Made by a program: the position numbers and the translations under genes. Positions 10,455 to 20,180 of a stretch of DNA of 49,680 nucleotides are shown here, piece after piece; positions within the stretch are counted from its first letter, which is position 1; each line of letters opens with the position of its first letter. Source of the stretch: Fragilaria crotonensis (Eukaryota > Bacillariophyta > Fragilariophyceae > Fragilariales > Fragilariaceae); NCBI GenBank assembly GCA_022925895.1, contig JAKSYS010000476.1:1-49680 (forward strand). Direction: 5' to 3'. The notes beneath the pieces are model-generated. The model was not told where the DNA came from, did no database searches, and saw only the letters and a program-made list of their open reading frames with translations.

Positions 10455-10897
10455 CTAGTTGGAAAGACTGGAACTTGTTATGAAGTCATGAATTCGAATA
10501 GAAAGCTCATGTGAAAGTTTGGCATTCTCTATTTGCACACGACGTTTTCTTCGTGCAGAGCTCTCCCGAACTTTTCCATCATTGTCATTGCCACACCCAG
10601 GGCTCACGGGGTCACACCTTTGTTGAAATTTGAGTTGTTCCAATTCAGCAGTAAGAGTCTCCACGGTCAGTGCAAGTTGGTCATGGCTGTCATCGAGGTC
10701 CTTGAGTTGCTTATTCAGCAACTCATTTGTCGCTTCAAGCATGTTGATTTGTTCCAAGAGGTTCCGTTCGTTAGAAAAGCCATTTTCATAGATGGCTGCT
10801 GGTGTGACACAACCAGTCACCATCGGTGTTGAGGTGTCGTGTTCAACCTCCTCAATTGTGACCGCTTTTCTTGTATTTCTTTTTCGTCGGCGGTAGT
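10455..10897 (-). CDS. Coiled-coil segment, probably the middle of the transposase gene
   Basis: The frame is open from about 10897 (YYRRRKRNTRKAV) to a TAG at 10455-10457. It includes a basic stretch and then a Leu heptad coiled coil (LLEQINMLEATNELLNKQL and on), ending with a second basic helix (SSARRKRRVQIENAKL). This basic plus Leu-heptad order is bZIP-like. The stop lies only some bases inside the open frame of the 787-residue ORF. Removing one T from the CTTTCC run just before it would run the coil directly into that ORF (LPTSRLAKIVIDSV). I therefore read it as an internal part of one long gene split by an indel, although a short intron or a separate small protein cannot be excluded. 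Confidence 0.45.
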
Positions 10898-11310
10898 ACT
10901 ACTACAAGCAAAAGTCTTCGGGGATCAGCACAATCTGGCATATCATCACTGACATCATCGTCCTCTTGTTCGGAATAATTGCAGATGTCAAAATGCAAGA
11001 GAGAATCTTGCTGTCGTCGAGGCTTTTTCTTGGTAGGACTTTTGCTCGGAGATTTCACTTCATCATTTTTGTCGGAATTGCCACGTGCAGAATCTTTTCT
11101 GCCTGTTGGTGCTGGCTTTACGTTTCGCTTCTGTCGATACTTTTTCTTGAGTGTGGTAGGGTTGCTCACATAAATGTGACCACCAGTGCACATGTACTTT
11201 TTCATCTGGCGATGTACTTGTTTGGTGTTTCTTTCCACGGCATCTTCTAACAGATCACACCCATGGCAAAAAGAAGTAATCAGGATACTCTGTCTTCCTT
11301 TCTTTTCCAA
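10852..11310 (-). CDS. N-terminal basic/zinc-ligand segment of the transposase gene
   Basis: A 152-residue frame with no ATG near its start; upstream it is open only to a TGA about 12 bases before the nominal TTG. It contains a Cys pair (FCHGCDLL), a second Cys/His group (MKKYMCTGGHIYV) and a Lys/Arg-rich stretch (TLKKKYRQKRNVKP). That is what a DNA-binding N-terminus of a transposase might look like. A weak GT...AG pair (donor near 10953, acceptor near 10899, about 55 bases) would join it in frame to the coiled-coil segment. The first exon or true start is not identified. Confidence 0.35.
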   Translation of the reverse strand: MEKKGRQSILITSFCHGCDLLEDAVERNTKQVHRQMKKYMCTGGHIYVSNPTTLKKKYRQKRNVKPAPTGRKDSARGNSDKNDEVKSPSKSPTKKKPRRQQDSLLHFDICNYSEQEDDDVSDDMPDCADPRRLLLVVVLPPTKKKYKKSGHN

Positions 11311-11751
11311 ACGTGAGACATGTCACTGGGCAACTCCTGGTTCGTTTGTAGAGGTCATTCCGCTGCATGTTGCTCATCTGCAAGATACGAGTGCTGCAAT
11401 CATGCGATTCGTTCTATGAATAAGGGGGTCTCGCATCGCAGCTGTGAAAAAACTCCTGTAGAGCGTACATGGGAATTAGTACAAGAATATCTTTCGTCCA
11501 CGTGGAAGGTCCATTCTCGACCACAAATCGACTTCACCAAAATGCCGAACTTCGAAACGTCCGTGCACATCAGGATGCAGCACCACTCAATGAGCATCAT
11601 TGTGCACGCTTTCATCGAAGTTCAAGGAATTGGTGGAGAAAACGTACATCATCTGAGCTCAAAAACCGTTATTTACTCTGTCATAATGACTTGATTTTTC
11701 ATCATACAAAATTAACAGTGGTAACGGTGGTATAACGAGAAGCCGGCGGGA
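11311..11751. other. Right non-coding part of the 5.5 kb element
   Basis: Between the minus-strand ORFs and the right terminal repeat. Short ORFs here (for example 11320-11694 plus strand) show no domain. The promoter and possibly a first exon of the transposase gene should lie here. Confidence 0.4.
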
Positions 11752-11787
11752 TCGGGCCAAAGTTCAGAGCCCGAATGGTCTCTAGTG
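11752..11787 (-). repeat. Right terminal inverted repeat of the 5.5 kb element
   Basis: Inverted copy of 6302-6337 with one mismatch. It is followed by GTGTCTACTCGAG. Confidence 0.9.
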
Positions 11788-12394
11788 TCTACTCGAGTAC
11801 GAGTCAAGCGTCAATAGGGAGAAGCAGTGTGAGTGCATACTATGTTACACTACCGGTAAAATACTTGTACCTGTAGGATGTCGTTTGTACTCCGTATAGC
11901 ATAGAGTACCGGTACCGGGTAATTGTACCTGGTACCTGGTACCTGGTACCTGGTACTAGTAGTACCTTTTCATGTAGAATGAGCACGGAATGATGCGACG
12001 ATGTGTCCAGTCTTCAGACTCCTATACCTAATACTCTGCGCACAGTACTGGTACTACAGTGACAGTTCGTGGCACAGTTGCCTCCTTCTACTGGTACTGG
12101 TAACTCCCAACTCCCAGTAAGGATTACTGATTAGACTACTGTACCGCAATGATGATAAACCAAAATGATACTCTTCGGAGTGTCGGAGTAGACTACGACT
12201 ACTACTTTGTAATCCAAGTATACTGTGTTTCATAGACGGAATTCTTGTTACGTTGAGCCCGGGCTGACCGAGCGGGATCATAACTGCGACGTCCCTTTAT
12301 GGGCTAATGGGTCATGTTGTCAGGCAGTGACTCGTATCATATTTGAGCGGATGAGCATTATTTGGGCAGCTGTGAGCACAACCGATCCCAGGTC
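11788..12394. other. Intergenic with GTACCTG tandem run
   Basis: No gene recognised. Bases 11925-11956 are four tandem GTACCTG units closed by GTAC. Many further GTAC and CCGGTA motifs surround it. Confidence 0.5.
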
Positions 12395-14413
12395 TCAAAA
12401 GCCTTCATCGTTCACCCATTCATCATCGCCGATATTTGGAACTCTCCAAACACTGCTGATTGTTCTCCGTTTCCGCCCCCAAGATCTCAAGCGTGCTAGA
12501 CTTCGTTCGTCAATACGAAACATCCAGCACATCGCCACGGTGGACACTTTCCCATTCAAGCACCCTTCAGCAACAAGTTCGTCGCACAGATTCTCTTCAA
12601 AGAATCGTGACACACTGGATGATTCAGTACGCATGATTAATTTTGATTGCGAAGATGCTGATTCGAGATTCACGTTGCAAGCCACCAAGTATTCCTGCTT
12701 TGGAATCACAATCCTGTGAGCGCCAAGCCAAGCCGCCATTTTCATGAGATAATCTTCCAAGGCAGAAACAGCGGTGTCGTAAGGATTCATTGTGTCATCA
12801 TCAGGCAGCAGCTCCTTGTGTGAGTTATTCCCTCCTCCATTTCCAGGCAGGGGGCTGACCATATTGGACTCCCGGGCCAAGGTATCATCAAGCTGTTTTT
12901 CCTTGTCATCCTTTGCCTTTTGCCTTGAGTTAGTTTTCTCTTCCTCCCTCGAAAAATGGATGTTTGTGATCAAGCGTTGCAGCGCCCCACCAACCAGCCC
13001 GATATCAATGCGTTCTCCGTCAACGAGCCTATTGAGCAACTGTTCTATAGTACAGCCCATCGTCAGTAAGCTCACGACGCAATGGATAGAAAGGAGGCCA
13101 AATACTTGCGAAAAAGGCAAACTTAGCTCGTTCATACGATCGATACAGCCTGGGAAGCAAGCAAGCGTACTGTCCTTTCTGATAACATGAGAGACGATGC
13201 ACACAGTGTTGCTTAGCAAATAGGAGGCCATCTCGATCACTGATGCCAATGGCATAGCGGCGTCAATCGATACCTCAGACAGTGACTTGGACGAGTCCAA
13301 GGTGGAGAGGAACTGCTTCATTCTGCTGTTGGAAGAGGTAAATGTATCTGCTAGCTCGGCAGCAGCGACCTGCGGAAACAAAAGTGTGTGATAAGGCCGC
13401 ACACCATGTATTAGGTCCTCAACAACATTTTGCGCGATAGAGTCAATGGGGACAGCAATGTGTCGATTGATAAACACAGTACAGTCTCTCGCACTGAGAA
13501 TTGCGGAAGATATTGGCGCAGAATCCTCATGCGTTCGCGACATGGCATGAAAGACTTGCAAAAGCTCCCTAGCAAGATTTCCATGTATGTGCAAGCCTTC
13601 TACTTTTGCTGCCAACATGAGATCAGTGACTTCTTGATGATGTCCCTGTCGTTTTCGTACTTCGTTTCCAGTATCATCCCAATCTAAAGCCATCTCTGTG
13701 AAAACTGCACCTTCTCCGATCGCACCGGCTGTCATTGTTCGTCGATGCCGCAATGATCCGATCTCGGACGTCGAAGAACTGACGGTAGTTGAATTCTTTA
13801 ATTTCAACGTTTTGTAGTCTTCGGCTATCTTCTGAAGCCGAGCAGACTGGATTGCCACATAACGACATCTTCGCTCTTCTCGTTCCAAAACTCTGCATAC
13901 TCTTGCCAGAGAAACATGTATTTTCCGTACTGCCAAAAACGATGTGGATCCCCTCAAATGCTTCCGTCTATTTTCATTGTCGTCGACCTGGGTGAGGTCA
14001 GATTTTTTCGCTTGCAGTTCTTTCTTTGAAACGATATCACTTGCAGGACCTTCAACATCCCCTTCGAACCATCCAGCAATAGGAAGAGCCGACGAACGTT
14101 CGGTAGGAACCAAGGAAACAATCACGCTAAACAGCACAAGAGCCGATGCATCCTTGACATGTTCCGCGCTCATCAATACCGCCCGACAGCAAAATACTGT
14201 CCCACCCAAGCTGATCGTCATTGGTTGATTGCATAATCGTTTTTTAGGTCTGAATATTTTGGCCATGATGCGATGAGGTAACGTGAAGAAAAGATTGTCG
14301 GCATCACAATCCTCTGGCACTGCGGGGTACCGAAAGACCAAGCGAGCTCCTTTGCCTCTTTCTTCAACCACAAGTGCAATTCCGAGCACGGAAAACGGAA
14401 CTGATTCGGACAT
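12395..14413 (-). CDS. NPRL3: NPRL3, GATOR1 complex subunit
   Basis: A single 672-residue frame from ATG 14411-14413. The N-terminus has the family signature: LGIALVVEERGKGARLVFRYP, then LFFTLPHRIMAKIFRPKKRLCNQP and LGGTVFCCRAVLM, which form the longin-like domain. After a low-complexity linker with basic and Ser runs (about 140-230), the middle part keeps further NPRL3 features (IDSIAQNVVEDLIHGVRPYH). The last about 70 residues (ENLCDELVAEGCLNGKV, then SLARLRSWG) fit the C-terminal winged-helix region. NPRL3 acts with NPRL2 and DEPDC5 in GATOR1, the GTPase-activating complex for Rag GTPases that shuts off TORC1 at the lysosome or vacuole when amino acids are scarce. No intron is needed. Confidence 0.8.
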   Translation of the reverse strand: MSESVPFSVLGIALVVEERGKGARLVFRYPAVPEDCDADNLFFTLPHRIMAKIFRPKKRLCNQPMTISLGGTVFCCRAVLMSAEHVKDASALVLFSVIVSLVPTERSSALPIAGWFEGDVEGPASDIVSKKELQAKKSDLTQVDDNENRRKHLRGSTSFLAVRKIHVSLARVCRVLEREERRCRYVAIQSARLQKIAEDYKTLKLKNSTTVSSSTSEIGSLRHRRTMTAGAIGEGAVFTEMALDWDDTGNEVRKRQGHHQEVTDLMLAAKVEGLHIHGNLARELLQVFHAMSRTHEDSAPISSAILSARDCTVFINRHIAVPIDSIAQNVVEDLIHGVRPYHTLLFPQVAAAELADTFTSSNSRMKQFLSTLDSSKSLSEVSIDAAMPLASVIEMASYLLSNTVCIVSHVIRKDSTLACFPGCIDRMNELSLPFSQVFGLLSIHCVVSLLTMGCTIEQLLNRLVDGERIDIGLVGGALQRLITNIHFSREEEKTNSRQKAKDDKEKQLDDTLARESNMVSPLPGNGGGNNSHKELLPDDDTMNPYDTAVSALEDYLMKMAAWLGAHRIVIPKQEYLVACNVNLESASSQSKLIMRTESSSVSRFFEENLCDELVAEGCLNGKVSTVAMCWMFRIDERSLARLRSWGRKRRTISSVWRVPNIGDDEWVNDEGF

Positions 14414-15091
14414 GTAATGGCTTGGTTTTAGAGTGAGGTCATGCGGACATTGTTGAGAGTTTCACTAATGCGCCAGCACCTTCTCGAGACGGAGTACAGT
14501 AGTATCTGTTGTGAGAGGAGAAGACGATGAGAGTTGAGGATGGGCTGGCGCAAGTTGTGTGGAGAGTTGTGAGGTGTGAGGTGGCCAGCTGCTACTGGCG
14601 ATTGGCGTACGGTCCTCAGCACAGAGTACCTGGTACTACTGTTACTCAAATACGGTCGATTATTCCTGCATAAACTCGTGTACAGAAGCGCACTGGACTA
14701 CAACTCCAAAAAGGTACTGGAGTACTTCAGTGCTACATACAAGTACCGTTCTATCTCTCCCTACAGTCCTGTCGTTGCCAATGGAATTCGGAATTTCATA
14801 ACCGTCGCCAAAGAATTGTGACCATTTTCGTGCGTAACTAAAAACTAAAGTAGAAATTCTTGTGTTCGTACAGGTGCGACGTACAATAATTACCATGGGA
14901 GAGTACCTCGTACTCAGTGAACGAGTAATCAGTGGTACAAGCAGTATATCGGCTATTGGACTTCTCGGACATCACGTCATGGTACGAGTATGACCTACCA
15001 GCGTACTACAGTACCTGGTACCAGGTACGAGTCAACTGAACAGCCAACTGCCGCATCATTCGAACCGCACAACAATATATATTCTGCGACG
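14414..15091. other. Intergenic between divergent NPRL3 and APH1 genes
   Basis: A shared divergent upstream region. It is dense in GTAC palindromes: GTACCTGGTAC at 14626-14636 and the 18-base perfect palindrome GTACCTGGTACCAGGTAC at 15011-15028, about 65 bases before the chosen APH1 start. Confidence 0.5.
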
Positions 15092-15967
15092 ATGACAGCG
15101 GCTGCACTCGCGTGGGGATCAGCCTTTCTGGCCTTCGGACCAGTCGCATCAACACTCTTTCTGATTGTGTATCAAAAGGCCCAGCTGGTGATTGTTGTAA
15201 CAACATCAGCCTTTGCGTTTTTACTTTCTTCTTTGGGTGCGTCATTGTTTTGGTACATGTTTCACGCGGCTGGTGTCAACCATCCAATCACCATCTTGCT
15301 TCCTGGAGTCATCTTCCAAGGAATCATGCGATGCGGTTTTGTGGCTTTATATCATAGGGTGGAAAAAGTTATTGAACTCAGCATCGCCAGACATGAGCAA
15401 CATCAAATTCAGCTCGGGGAAAGCGAAGAAGCCATGGCGGAATCGGCAAGACTGCGACTGGAACTCAACGATTGGGCCTGTGGTTTGGCTGCTGGAACCG
15501 GATTCGGTGGTATGCATGCCGTTCTTCTGTATGGAACGCTGCTTGCGAGTGAATCTGGAAATTTGGGAACGCTTATCCAAGATTCTTGTCCCAACATGCC
15601 AGGACTCCTGCTATCTGCAGTGAATGCTTTTCTCTTTACTATCCTCGATATGATCTGGATGCTATTCACCTTTTTTGGGATGAGACGAAGACGATCACCA
15701 GGAATGGATTGTTCACGTGGCGTTGGAGCTATGATTGGAAACAGTAGACAATCGGGAAACATCGCGCTTGCTATTTGTGGCATCACACATCTAGCAGCCA
15801 GTTTTGCCACGACTCCCAATGTGTTTGGAGGGGGATGCAGTGTTTCGATTCCCCTTCTCATAGGGATTGTGCTCCTGACCGTTTGTGCTTTTGTCATGGG
15901 TGTTTCAAAGATTTATTTGCCGGCTTATCAGCGACGACGCATGGTGGTCGGAGGTATCCATGACTAA
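15092..15967 (+). CDS. APH1: APH-1, gamma-secretase subunit
   Basis: A 291-residue multi-pass protein. The frame extends 34 codons upstream to 14990, but that part includes the GTACCTGGTACCAGGTAC palindrome, so ATG 15092 is the likely start; it places the first helix (SAFLAFGPVASTLFLIV) at the N-terminus as in the family. The AFGP motif of helix 1, the GTGFGGMH helix with small residues and a conserved His, and a later His (CGITHLAAS) match APH-1. About seven hydrophobic segments are visible, with loops containing LEL and charged stretches. APH-1 is the scaffold of gamma-secretase, which also needs presenilin, nicastrin and PEN-2 and cleaves membrane proteins within the bilayer. A short RRRR stretch ends the protein. 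Confidence 0.75.
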   Translation: MTAAALAWGSAFLAFGPVASTLFLIVYQKAQLVIVVTTSAFAFLLSSLGASLFWYMFHAAGVNHPITILLPGVIFQGIMRCGFVALYHRVEKVIELSIARHEQHQIQLGESEEAMAESARLRLELNDWACGLAAGTGFGGMHAVLLYGTLLASESGNLGTLIQDSCPNMPGLLLSAVNAFLFTILDMIWMLFTFFGMRRRRSPGMDCSRGVGAMIGNSRQSGNIALAICGITHLAASFATTPNVFGGGCSVSIPLLIGIVLLTVCAFVMGVSKIYLPAYQRRRMVVGGIHD

Positions 15968-16646
15968 GGGCTGATTAGGTTCAATGGAAACCCACAAGTC
16001 ACGACTTTCGTAAACCACACAGCACAAGAATCTAGTGTAGACGTACTTAAGCTTTCCGCAGGTGTATCTGAAATGCATGGGATCGACATCGGCATGCTCT
16101 GCACCCGATAGATTCTAGTGGACTCAACCTACCGGTAGATCGCTGCACTCACCACCCATCAACAATAGCTCCACATGCAGATACCCTGCGGCATTGACAG
16201 GTCATTTCAGTTGTGTGCGTTGCGACGGAAATTGACGCGTGACAGAATGCACAGGAAAGGGATCTGAAACCGTCATTTACCGGAGCTCCGTGGCTGATGG
16301 TTTCGTGTTCGAGTGTGTTGTTGAATGACAACTGCAAGACTTCATGACTGAACCCACTTGTGTGTTTTGTGCCTTGAACAAAGCTGACACGGGTAACGGA
16401 GATGCGTACATTCGATATGAAGCCTGTTCCAGTCGTGAAGGCGAGGAAAGGCGATGTTTCGCGTAGGTTCGAAGATTTGACATCCGTATTCTTCTTCTTA
16501 TCTCATCAGCTAATGACAGAAGGTCTCGCGACACGCCACGTACTAAACGTAACGAATCACTCACTGTTGCACACACGAACTGTAAGCTTCATAAATACTT
16601 CATTTCTTCTCCGCTTGGGTCTCAGAACGAAGTCTATCTCGCAGCA
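15968..16646. other. Intergenic, upstream region of the DUF1517 gene
   Basis: No gene recognised. A minus-strand frame (16277-16576) has no recognisable domain. A TATA-like CATAAATA lies at 16590-16597, about 50 bases before the ATG of the next gene. Confidence 0.4.
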
Positions 16647-18004
16647 ATGCAATTGATCTCTGTTATCCTGGTGGCTCTGACTGCCGTAAACCAAGTTTCG
16701 TCCTTTTCGCCCCTTGCTCGTCATCAAGGCACGGCTTTGACTTCAAACCTGGTACATCCAGCCTCTGGAGCAAAGCTCTTGGCTCATTTGGATCATGATG
16801 AAGATCCAATTGATCTTCGAGGCGCCTCTCACAGCCTACCGAGTGCGAAGAAGTCGACCGACCCAAAAAGTGCCCTGGAGCTCTTCATCCCTAATTTTCT
16901 CAAGAATGTCAAGGCCTCACAAGCCACATTCTTGGCGATATTGATGTTGGCATTGTCTCCATTTCCTTCGAACGCTGCCATGAGTGGAGGTCGCATGGGC
17001 GGGTCCTTCTCGTCCCCGAGGAGTTCCGTACCCGCCCGGAGCAGCTACAGCAGTCCAAGCAGTCGAGGGTACGGAGGGGGATACGGTCGTGGAGCGGCTA
17101 CCGGCTTTGCAAGTGGCTACGCCACGGGACTTGGAGCCGGCTACATGTCAGCACCGAGGATTGGATTTAGCCCATTCATACCGCCTTTCTATGCTAGGCC
17201 TTACTACGGTGGAGCTGGAATCATTACCTACAATCCTGGACCAAGTCTCGGGCAGCTTGTTTTCTTTGGTGGTGCGGCAGTTGCAATTTCCTTGGCGCTT
17301 CAGAGGCAATCCTTGGATTTGCCAACCTACGAAGGCTTCGATGAATTTGCTAGCGTGCTCGGACCTGGCACTTCGTTTGCAAAGATTAGTGTCGCTCTTG
17401 AAGTTCCCAACCGAGACGATCCATCATCGATTCTTTCGGTTTTGAATCGTTTGGGCCAAACCGCGAACACTGAGAGTCAGAAAGGAATGCAAAGCCTGAC
17501 CAGTCAAGGTGAGTATCACCGTATGGTACTTTAAACACACTGATATCGAAGAATTTGATTTCTTGCTAACACATTTCGCTTATGTTTTCTAAAGTCGCTC
17601 TCGAAGTTTTGCGCCGCAAGTCGTCAATCATCTCCGCCAGTACGGAATACCAACACTTCAAATCTAGATCTCTGGCGCTTCGTGAATTCAACAACCAGGC
17701 TACCAAAGAACGAAGCAAGTTTGAGCGCGAGAACACCAGGCTTCACCAGGCAGTCACACACGGTGACTCCAAAGCGACCATGGCTGTTGTCACCTTGGTT
17801 CTCGCCATTGACGGCGATAGCACCAAGATCCCCCGCATCGGAAATATTGCAGATGTGGAGGATGCTCTCCGCAAAATTGCTTCAGATTCCAAAATGGACG
17901 ATTGTCTCCAAAGCGTTGAGATCCTTTGGACACCTGAGGAGCGCATCGAGACTTTGACGCTGAAGGATGTCATTGCTGACTATCCAACACTCCGCTCTGT
18001 ATAG
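16647..18004 (+). CDS. DUF1517 (FLAP1-like) thylakoid membrane protein, plastid precursor
   Basis: Two exons, 16647-17508 and 17595-18004, join across a GTGAGT...AAAG intron of 86 bases to give 423 residues. The precursor begins with a signal peptide (MQLISVILVALTAVNQVSSF, cleavage near Ser-Phe-Ser-Pro) and has a second hydrophobic segment at about 90-112 ending SNAAMSGGRMGGSFSS. That Gly-Ser-Arg region, followed by GYGGGYGRG and a Pro/aromatic part, is typical of DUF1517. A membrane segment follows (GQLVFFGGAAVAIS). The C-terminal domain includes FNNQATKERSKFERE, AVVTLVLAIDGDS and the late VEILWTPEE ... YPTLRSV signature. Plant relatives such as FLAP1 adjust non-photochemical quenching under fluctuating light; a similar role here is inference. 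Confidence 0.75.
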
Positions 18005-18061
18005 ATGTTTGTCCGCAAGGTAGATATCGACGTTTGGATTACCACAGTATGAATAAACATA

Positions 18062-18729
18062 TTAGAACATGAATAAGAAATCCGCTGACGTTGCATCCGG
18101 GTAGGAGAACCAATGCGGCATTTGCACCCGACGAAGCTCGACATCACGAATGTTCTCTTGACTAAGTCCTCGCTTCAGCGGAGATGGTGCTTTCGGGATC
18201 ACAGATTGACGACAACAAGGACACGACTCGTGAATTTGGAGCCATTGGAGTAGGCAATGCTCATGGAACGAATGGCAGCAGCTTCCGTGTGCGATTCTTT
18301 CTCCAATATCTGTTCCAAAAAATGTCAGTCACTTGCCACACGAAAGGCCACCATAAAACAAAGAGACAGAATTGCAAAAATTCCGCTTACTATAGTTAAT
18401 CAACAAACATATGGGACAGCACGTATCAGCATTCTCTGCCACTTCATACTCCGAAAATGCAGCGCCTTTGCCAGGACTTCAACGTCTACCTTGACAAGTT
18501 CTCCAGGTAGATCCGAGTCGACATGTATCCAGTCCAAGCTTTCACGTGCATAGAACCTGATATCTGTGTACCATGCTAGAAATCTGCAAATGAGAAAGGC
18601 AACGAATTCACTTGCTCCCAGTGCAAGGATAAGCACTCCCAATGAACCCGTGCCGTTCGAATCGCCAGCGGGATCTGGAGACTCGGGAATCTGATGGCTA
18701 AACGTATCTTGTTCTATTGATAAACCCAT
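18062..18729 (-). CDS. Membrane-anchored RING-H2 protein with one frame break
   Basis: The start MGLSIEQDTF (ATG 18727-18729) leads to one hydrophobic segment (LGVLILALGASEFVAFLI). Downstream a different frame gives SEYEVAENADTCCPICLL, then a GTAAGC donor at 18390 and an acceptor at 18310 (81-base intron), then IGERIAHGSCCHSFHEHC and SCPCCRQSV to a TAA at 18062. The Cys/His spacing is a complete RING-H2 finger, typical of membrane E3 ubiquitin ligases. The first frame and the RING frame differ by one base; a missing A in the AAA at about 18467-18469 would join them (EVLAKGAAFSEYEV), and a very short intron is less likely. The cytosolic RING would face ubiquitin-conjugating enzymes; the target is unknown. 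It resembles the RING gene at 20873. Confidence 0.6.
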
Positions 18730-20058
18730 GGTTACTTTGATGGTATTTGTGTGATGAATGCTACACGGGTTGTGATTTCACAACTATTGAGAAGGCAACC
18801 GGCAAGACTGATGTGATCGAACGTCCGTTTCGCGAAGCGAAGCATCTATTGACAGCAACATATCTTTTCACTCATATACTCATCTATGCTGTTTCTGCTG
18901 TGAACAAGACTTTATTTGAGTGCTACTCCAGTACATTATACGCCGTCCTGGTACTCATGCCACTGACGGGCACCGAATGAATTCCGGAACAGGCGAGAGG
19001 TGTCAAGGAACAGTCATTTCAAGAGGTCGTCGGATCCCTTTGTTGCAGCTTGCCAGCGTCTTGTTTGTTCTATGCATTTCCGTTGATAATTTTGTATAGA
19101 AAAAGTTTTACCTGTACGTACAGTAAACCGCAAACATCGTCGTCAAGTAGGTCTACTTAAGCTGGCGATTGGTGAGCGACACAAATATGCATACTGTAGT
19201 ATTCAACCCGAAGCACAACTCCGAGTAGCTGCATCAGTGCAAGTACCGGTACACTAAAAAGTACAGGGCATCAATCATCAGAAGAATTGGAATACAGTAG
19301 AACGATGAAGGACAGCGAATTGAATTGATGTGATAGAGTATCTGATAAACATTCAAGAAGAGTTGAGGATATGCATAACTCCAAGAATTGTACGCCAGCA
19401 GTTCACGTACCGGCACATTAACTCGTATGATGGTATCAACTCGGAGTACTTGAACTCCATTCACGAAAGTGTCAGAGGCAAAGGAAGACATAAAACAATA
19501 ACATTGCAATAACTTTGTTCAGCCTGCCTCTTTTGTATTGCAAAAGATAGCATAAACAATTTTTGCTAGCTATTGTGCACCAAATACAACGTCTTGCATG
19601 CAGACGTCATCTCAAGAATGTTGAATATCAAGACTGAGTCCACCGTCCTCCTCACCATTTTCCCCTTAAGTTTTGGTTCCTCATGTTTCCAGCATGCAAA
19701 ATAAGATGCTGATTTGCTTCCTTCCTAACCGATGTTTACTCTGTCCACAGATCAAACAGTTTGTGAGCGCATGATGTTGGGCTCACCAGACTTGGTGCCG
19801 CTTGTTAGCTTCTGTTAAGCACCATCCTGCAACTGCCAAGAAGACTTTGTCATCATCATGCCAGCACAACTTTTCAAGGCGTATCATTATCAATTATCGC
19901 CAACATTCTCCTTGGACTAAATCAACTTTAACTTCTAACAGTTCAGAACAAATTAATCATGGATTAAGATGTGATCAATCAATAAACCCTGCACACTAGT
20001 AGAAATTATCAAGCCTTCCAATTAGTTCTTGAAATGCAACTCAGCATACAATTCATAC
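18730..20058. other. Intergenic, no gene recognised
   Basis: About 1.3 kb with short ORFs lacking domains on both strands. It contains scattered GTAC and CCGGTA motifs. Nothing supports a gene. Confidence 0.45.
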
Positions 20059-20180
20059 CACTCATACCAGCACTCATACCAGCACTCATACCAGCACTCA
20101 TACCAGCACTCATACCAGCACTCATACCAGCACTCATACCAGCACTCATACCAGCACTCATACCAGCAGCACTCATACCA
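20059..20180 (+). repeat. 12-base minisatellite (CACTCATACCAG)x9
   Basis: Nine perfect tandem copies, then an interrupted tenth. The period is a multiple of three, so ORFs on both strands cross it (HSYQ repeats on plus, WYEC repeats on minus). These are artefacts. Confidence 0.95.

Larger units (their letters stand above)
6302..11787. mobile_element. 5.5 kb DNA element with 36-base terminal inverted repeats
   Basis: Bases 6302-6337 and the reverse complement of 11752-11787 agree at 35 of 36 positions. Both begin ACTAGAGACCATTCGGGCTC and go on to TTTGGCC(T/C)GAT. Everything between them is coding or short spacer: a plus-strand pair of ORFs (6538-8039) and a minus-strand set (8075-11310) arranged tail to tail. 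The layout is that of a cut-and-paste DNA transposon carrying a large transposase and at least one extra protein. If CTAG is counted as the junction, a two-base TA duplication (TA before GAGACC, TA after GGTCTC) is the only target duplication visible. The superfamily is not recognised. Confidence 0.8.

Noticed and set aside
18310-18390. TGA at a Cys position of the RING finger (CGK, TGA, LTFFG) as a recoded selenocysteine
   Set aside because: A better reading exists: the other frame supplies CCPIC as the first zinc-ligand pair, followed by a normal GTAAGC intron that removes this TGA. Every RING ligand is then accounted for.
20059-20180. CRISPR-like array
   Set aside because: Units are contiguous with no spacers and the genome is eukaryotic.
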